Under the pieces are notes generated by a model. The model made no database searches, was not told the origin of the DNA, and worked only from the letters and a program-made list of their open reading frames with translations. A stretch of 64,000 bases of DNA from contig JAKQCT010000088.1 in assembly GCA_029559035.1 (NCBI GenBank), forward strand, positions 62,001-126,000. Direction: 5' to 3'. Of this stretch, positions 60,758 through 64,000 are shown one piece after another (positions within the stretch are counted from its first letter, which is position 1; the number at the start of each line of letters is the position of its first letter). The position numbers and the translations under genes are program-made. The stretch comes from Acidobacteriota bacterium (GTDB lineage Bacteria > Acidobacteriota > UBA4820).

Positions 60758-61405
60758 ATGTCCCTGAACTTGCCGCCCCCGTGGGAAGCTTTCCCGCGAT
60801 TCGAGATAGGGGACTGGTGGAAGGAAGAGTCCCTGCCCCTGGCCTTTGGCAATTTTTTTTCTTACAAGGATCTCTCCGTGGAAGTGGGGTTCGGCCACGG
60901 CGAGTTCCTTCACCAGATGGCAAGGTCGAGGCCGGAAGACCTTTTCATAGGGATCGAGCACTTCGGGGAAGGCTTCAGGAAGCTTGTCCGTGAAGTTAAA
61001 AAGGAAGGGACGGCCAACTGCCTGCCGCTGATAGGCGATGGTTTCATAGTACTTCAGGTTGTTTTCGGCGACGGGGAGATCTCGGACCTGTATGTCAACT
61101 TCCCGGACCCGTGGCCTAAGAAACGCCACGAGGACAGGCGGCTTTTCGTGAAGGAGTTCTTCTCTCTCGCTGCACGGAAGATCAAGGACGGCGGGATCCT
61201 CCATCTCGCCACGGACCACCTTCCGCTCGCGGAACAGGCGATGACCGACATCAGGGACGTGGCAGACTTCGCGAACGCTGACGGCCCAGATGCTTTCAGA
61301 AGGGAATCTCCCTATCCGTTCAGGACGAGGTACGAAACAAAGTGGATGAGCGAGGGAAGGAATCTGTTCTACTTCACTTACGAGAAGAAGAAATGCCGCA
61401 CGTAA
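60758..61405 (+). CDS. trmB: tRNA (guanine-N7-)-methyltransferase
   Basis: 215 residues. TrmB methylates G46 in the variable loop of tRNAs using S-adenosylmethionine. The SAM site is EVGFGHGEFLHQMA and the signature VNFPDPWPKKRHEDRRL is diagnostic. DHLPLAEQAM follows. It begins 4 bp after the ugd stop and ends overlapping the next small gene by 13 bp. Confidence 0.94.
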   Translation: MSLNLPPPWEAFPRFEIGDWWKEESLPLAFGNFFSYKDLSVEVGFGHGEFLHQMARSRPEDLFIGIEHFGEGFRKLVREVKKEGTANCLPLIGDGFIVLQVVFGDGEISDLYVNFPDPWPKKRHEDRRLFVKEFFSLAARKIKDGGILHLATDHLPLAEQAMTDIRDVADFANADGPDAFRRESPYPFRTRYETKWMSEGRNLFYFTYEKKKCRT

Positions 61406-61824
61406 AATTGAGAAAGCCCGCCGACCTCCTGGGGATATGGAAATCGCCTCCCGCATTTTCTTACAGGCTGACGGGCAAGGATATTTCGTTCAATTTCAAC
61501 AACTGCTATGTTTCATCGGACGAAAATGAGCTTCTTTTCAAGTGGGTTGTAGCCGAGGGGAGGCTGGTACAGCATGTTTTCTTTTCCCTGAGGCTTGAAG
61601 AGGATTTCATGATCATGGGGATATCGAAGAACTATCCCGTGCTGAGGACCGAAGGAGTCAAGCTGCTCATGGCCGTGATCGCCTCGGCCCTGGAGGATGA
61701 GGGGAATCCTATAATTTCTTCGAGCCTGGAACCCTTCCTCAGGGACGGAAGGTTCTACCAGAGAAACATATCAGGGAATTCAGCCGGGAATAATCTTGAC
61801 AGAAAGCCGGTTGGGAACATATAA
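61393..61824 (+). CDS. Hypothetical protein, 143 residues
   Basis: From ATG 61393, with a purine-rich GAGAAGAAGAA site inside the end of trmB; a longer frame from 61342 lies within trmB. Alternating strands (FSYRLTGKDISFNFNNCYVS, LLFKWVVAEGRLVQHVFFSL) suggest a beta-rich domain. The final helix region is KLLMAVIASALEDEGN. No family recognised. The promoter for the next operon overlaps its last codons. Confidence 0.7.
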   Translation: MPHVKLRKPADLLGIWKSPPAFSYRLTGKDISFNFNNCYVSSDENELLFKWVVAEGRLVQHVFFSLRLEEDFMIMGISKNYPVLRTEGVKLLMAVIASALEDEGNPIISSSLEPFLRDGRFYQRNISGNSAGNNLDRKPVGNI

Positions 61825-61825
61825 T
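61796..61825 (+). promoter_or_regulatory. Consensus promoter of the rhodanese-MauE pair
   Basis: TTGACA (61796-61801), 18 bp, TATAAT (61820-61825): both hexamers perfect. It lies over the 3' end of the preceding gene and about 22 bp upstream of the rhodanese ATG. Confidence 0.8.
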
Positions 61826-61847
61826 TATCTACTTGAGAGGTATATGG

Positions 61848-62321
61848 ATGAAGAAATATGCGATTCAGGCTCTGGTTATTCTCATCATCGGATCCGCAAT
61901 GGGGTTCGTCTACAATATCGTTTCGCCGGAAGGGATCTCGATAATCGCAGCGGAGAACAAGACCCTTACCGGTTTCAGGATGGTCACCACGGAAGAGACG
62001 CAGCTCTACCTGAGAGAAGGCGGGAACGTGGTCCTCATCGATTCAAGGTCCCCTGAGGAATACTTTCTGGGCCACATACCGGGGGCGATAAACATACCCG
62101 AGGGCCAGGTCGATGAGTATTTCAGGAAATTCGAGCAAAAACTCAAAAAGGCCCAGCTTCTCATAGTTTACTGTTCCGGAGGTTCGTGCGGCACTTCCGA
62201 GGAAGTAGCCAAGGAACTGATATCAAGGGGAATACCAGACTCCAAGGTGGCGGTCGACCAGGACGGCCTCCCCGGCTGGATCCGCAGCAAGAAACCTATA
62301 GAGACCGGCGCCCAGAAGTGA
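61848..62321 (+). CDS. Membrane-anchored rhodanese-domain protein
   Basis: 157 residues from ATG 61848 with GAGAGG upstream. An N-terminal transmembrane helix (about 5-24) places the rhodanese domain (about 50-148) in the periplasm. Conserved parts are VLIDSRSPEEYFLGHIPGAI and the catalytic loop VYCSGGSCGTSEE with Cys109. The loop matches single-domain rhodanese sulfurtransferases. The stop overlaps the GTG start of the MauE-like gene, which suggests a shared role in periplasmic thiol or sulfur chemistry. Confidence 0.9.
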   Translation: MKKYAIQALVILIIGSAMGFVYNIVSPEGISIIAAENKTLTGFRMVTTEETQLYLREGGNVVLIDSRSPEEYFLGHIPGAINIPEGQVDEYFRKFEQKLKKAQLLIVYCSGGSCGTSEEVAKELISRGIPDSKVAVDQDGLPGWIRSKKPIETGAQK

Positions 62322-62971
62322 ATCTGAAGAGATACTTTTCGCTATCATCCCTTTCCGCGGTTTCGCTATTCGCATGGACTCTGTTTTCCGTGCTGGGCGC
62401 CGATGAAATGAAGACCGCCATAAAGGTTTTCATGCCTTTCCTGGGAGACCGGGGGGCGTTGCTCCTTTTCTCGGCGATGCTCGTCTTCTATTCCGTTTCA
62501 GGTCTCCTCATCTATCTGGGAATGGGAGGAGGAAAACTCGCCGGGATCGTCTTCAGGCTAATGCTTGCAGTGACGTTCATGGCGGCGGCCGTTCCCAAGA
62601 TACTCGATCCCGCCGGCTTCGCGCTCGACATCTCCCACTATGATTTTTTCCCCAGATCGGTCGTCAACATTATAGCCATAACCGTGCCCTGGGTGGAAGG
62701 AGTCATCGCTCTTTCGCTAATCCTGACCGTGTTCGACCGGGGCGGAGTAGCGCTCGTGAACATCATGATGGCGGCATTCCTGGTGCTCCTTGGTCAGGCG
62801 TGGTTCAGAGGCCTGGACATAAACTGCGGATGCTTCGGGCACACGGGGGCCACCGAAGCCGTCTCGAAGGTGTTCGTCAGGGACCTTTTCATGATCTCAT
62901 GGAGCATACTGCTCTTCCTGTACATGTGGAAGGAGCGCGAAAGGGAAGCCGCCCCGGCGCCCCGGGCCTAG
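62318..62971 (+). CDS. MauE/DoxX-like membrane protein
   Basis: 217 residues from GTG 62318, overlapping the rhodanese stop. About six hydrophobic segments. MAAAVPKILDPAGFALDISH, NIIAITVPWVEGVIALSLIL and DINCGCFGHTG (Cys170/Cys172) match the MauE/DoxX family, whose CxCF motif is thought to take part in disulfide redox exchange. Homologues help mature methylamine dehydrogenase or act in general thiol oxidation. The partner here is a periplasmic rhodanese. Confidence 0.82.
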   Translation: MNLKRYFSLSSLSAVSLFAWTLFSVLGADEMKTAIKVFMPFLGDRGALLLFSAMLVFYSVSGLLIYLGMGGGKLAGIVFRLMLAVTFMAAAVPKILDPAGFALDISHYDFFPRSVVNIIAITVPWVEGVIALSLILTVFDRGGVALVNIMMAAFLVLLGQAWFRGLDINCGCFGHTGATEAVSKVFVRDLFMISWSILLFLYMWKEREREAAPAPRA

Positions 62972-62973
62972 GC

Positions 62974-63738
62974 TCAGATCCCGAGGTCCTCGCCCGTCAC
63001 ATCGAGCTCCTGGATCAGGTTCTCGTCAGGTTTTTCCCCGATCTCGACATAACCCAGGATATAAAGAGCCCAGAGGAATTTCAGGATGGAAGCGTGTATG
63101 TTGATCGGGTGCGAAGAGAACAGGGAGGGGAAAGCGCCACCCTTTTTCAGAGAGAAGAGAAGGTCCGTTTCGGTCTTGCTTAGCGAAAGGATCCCCATCA
63201 GGCTCTCCGGTGGCTTGGTGAGGGTCATGTACCCCTGCTGCTTCTCGAAATCCGCCAGCACCCAGGAGATCCTGTCCATCGAGAGGATCCCCTGGCGTAT
63301 CAGTTCCGGGGTGTTGATGTTAAGAGTGATGACCTCGTTCCCCGCCTGCGCTCCGCCCTCGAACCTGTAAGAGATGAAAAGTTCGCCGAAGAGGGAGAAG
63401 ATGATCTCCTTCACCTGTTCCTTAACCGCCCAAACGAGCTGTTCCGGAGTCAAAAGCCCCATTTCAATAAGGATCGTCCCGAACCTTTTTCCCGGACCGA
63501 CCCGGGAGGAGGCCAGAAGGAAATCCTGAACGGAAATGACGCCCCTGCGGATCAGCATCTCTCCCAGGCGGTCGTTCCTGTCGTTCGATGTGGCGAAGAT
63601 GACCGAACCGCCGTCGAGGTATATCCTTTTCTGTATCTCTCCGGCCTGGACTATGAGGGCGCCGGACTCCTTCCTCTGGAAAGAAAGGGCCAGCGCTTTC
63701 GGAAGAGCCATCGAGCTTGCCTTTAGGTGCAGATCCAA
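62974..63738 (-). CDS. DUF4388/PATAN-type protein
   Basis: 254 residues. The N-terminal part (LPKALALSFQRKESGALIVQ, RIYLDGGSVIFATSNDRNDR, LGEMLIRRGVIS) is the DUF4388/PATAN pattern. A second segment continues with GTILIEMGLLTPEQLVWAVK, common to type IV pilus-associated and gliding-regulator proteins. The domain is a protein-interaction module found beside response regulators. No receiver domain is visible. Convergent with the MauE-like gene, 2 bp apart. Confidence 0.82.
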   Translation of the reverse strand: MDLHLKASSMALPKALALSFQRKESGALIVQAGEIQKRIYLDGGSVIFATSNDRNDRLGEMLIRRGVISVQDFLLASSRVGPGKRFGTILIEMGLLTPEQLVWAVKEQVKEIIFSLFGELFISYRFEGGAQAGNEVITLNINTPELIRQGILSMDRISWVLADFEKQQGYMTLTKPPESLMGILSLSKTETDLLFSLKKGGAFPSLFSSHPINIHASILKFLWALYILGYVEIGEKPDENLIQELDVTGEDLGI

Positions 63739-63804
63739 TCGTCTCTCCGTTCTTGTCCGCGGGACGGCGCGGCGCCCCCCCCTGTTTGTTTCCTCCGAAG
63801 GGAC

Positions 63805-64000
63805 CTATTTTTTCGGCTTTTTCCCCTTCGGAGCTTTAGCTTTCTCCGCCAGGTGCGCCGATGAAAGGCTCCTGAAGCTTCCGCCTTTCTGAAGCATTTC
63901 TATCACTCCGTCAGCGGTCTGTTCCGTCGCTTTCTGAAGGGTCAGCACTTCGGCCAGTTTCTCGAAATCGTAATCCGCGACAACGGTTTTTCCGGCCGGT
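63805..64000 (-). CDS. C-terminal end of an unknown protein (partial)
   Basis: The frame enters from the right edge and ends TAG at 63807-63805; 64 residues are visible. It starts PAGKTVVADYDFEKLAEVLT and ends in a Lys-rich tail (EKAKAPKGKKPKK). A helix QKATEQTADGVIEMLQKGG precedes the tail. The family cannot be judged from this piece. Confidence 0.6.
   Translation of the reverse strand, partial: PAGKTVVADYDFEKLAEVLTLQKATEQTADGVIEMLQKGGSFRSLSSAHLAEKAKAPKGKKPKK

Overview
The window is about 64 kb of GC-rich bacterial chromosome. Arginine is mostly encoded by AGG and genes are tightly packed, with many 4-bp ATGA/GTGA overlaps. A TonB-dependent receptor, an MlaE-MlaF-MlaD-like lipid transport set, MacA/MacB-like genes and several lipoproteins indicate a diderm (Gram-negative-type) cell. 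The mix of Ser/Thr kinase, FHA, STAS-like, DUF4388/PATAN, bacterial alpha-2-macroglobulin and DUF3857-transglutaminase proteins suggests a lineage near the Acidobacteria, Deltaproteobacteria or an uncultivated candidate phylum. I cannot name a species. I found no rRNA, tRNA or CRISPR array, and no transposase gene.

Layout. 1-5966 (minus): urocanate hydratase, then a TonB receptor / periplasmic binding protein / HAMP sensor operon that runs off the left edge. 6130-8330: a RelE-type toxin-antitoxin pair and an AT-rich DUF262-HNH gene. 8334-11839 (minus): two membrane proteins resembling a divergent cytochrome bd-type oxidase with a dihaem cytochrome c tail, then an EamA transporter. 12076-16263 (plus): a small unknown gene and a pstSCAB-like operon ending in a strong terminator. 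16264-21550 is a patchwork. It holds a palindromic element, a diverged 3' fragment of a second pstB, a nuclease-helicase with five C-terminal INT_rpt-like repeats, a possible PD-(D/E)XK gene lacking a normal start codon, and a cupin between two 49-bp direct repeats. A related intergenic module sits at both ends in opposite orientation.

21551-35270: a secreted repeat protein, a MacA/ATPase/two-permease export operon, an outer-membrane DUF3943 protein and a 2025-residue alpha-2-macroglobulin. 35332-38501: small genes (STAS-like, FMN reductase, a 50-residue basic protein, zinc ribbon, DsrE) separated by dispersed repeats. 38502-43064: a Ser/Thr kinase-TPR protein facing a four-gene operon of cNMP-FHA protein, small unknown, CheD and STAS-like protein. 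43129-50432: two tandem 1.2-kilo-residue DUF3857/transglutaminase paralogues, one apparently catalytically dead.

50594-64000: MgtE-like transporter with CBS domains, zinc-ribbon/TPR protein, phosphohexomutase, secreted trypsin-like protease, mlaE-mlaF-mlaD, nucleotide-sugar epimerase, UDP-glucose dehydrogenase, trmB, a rhodanese plus MauE pair, a DUF4388 protein and the end of an unknown gene. The main themes are envelope biogenesis, transport and signalling. The least conventional parts are the 16.3-21.5 kb patchwork locus, the oxidase-like pair and the tandem transglutaminases.
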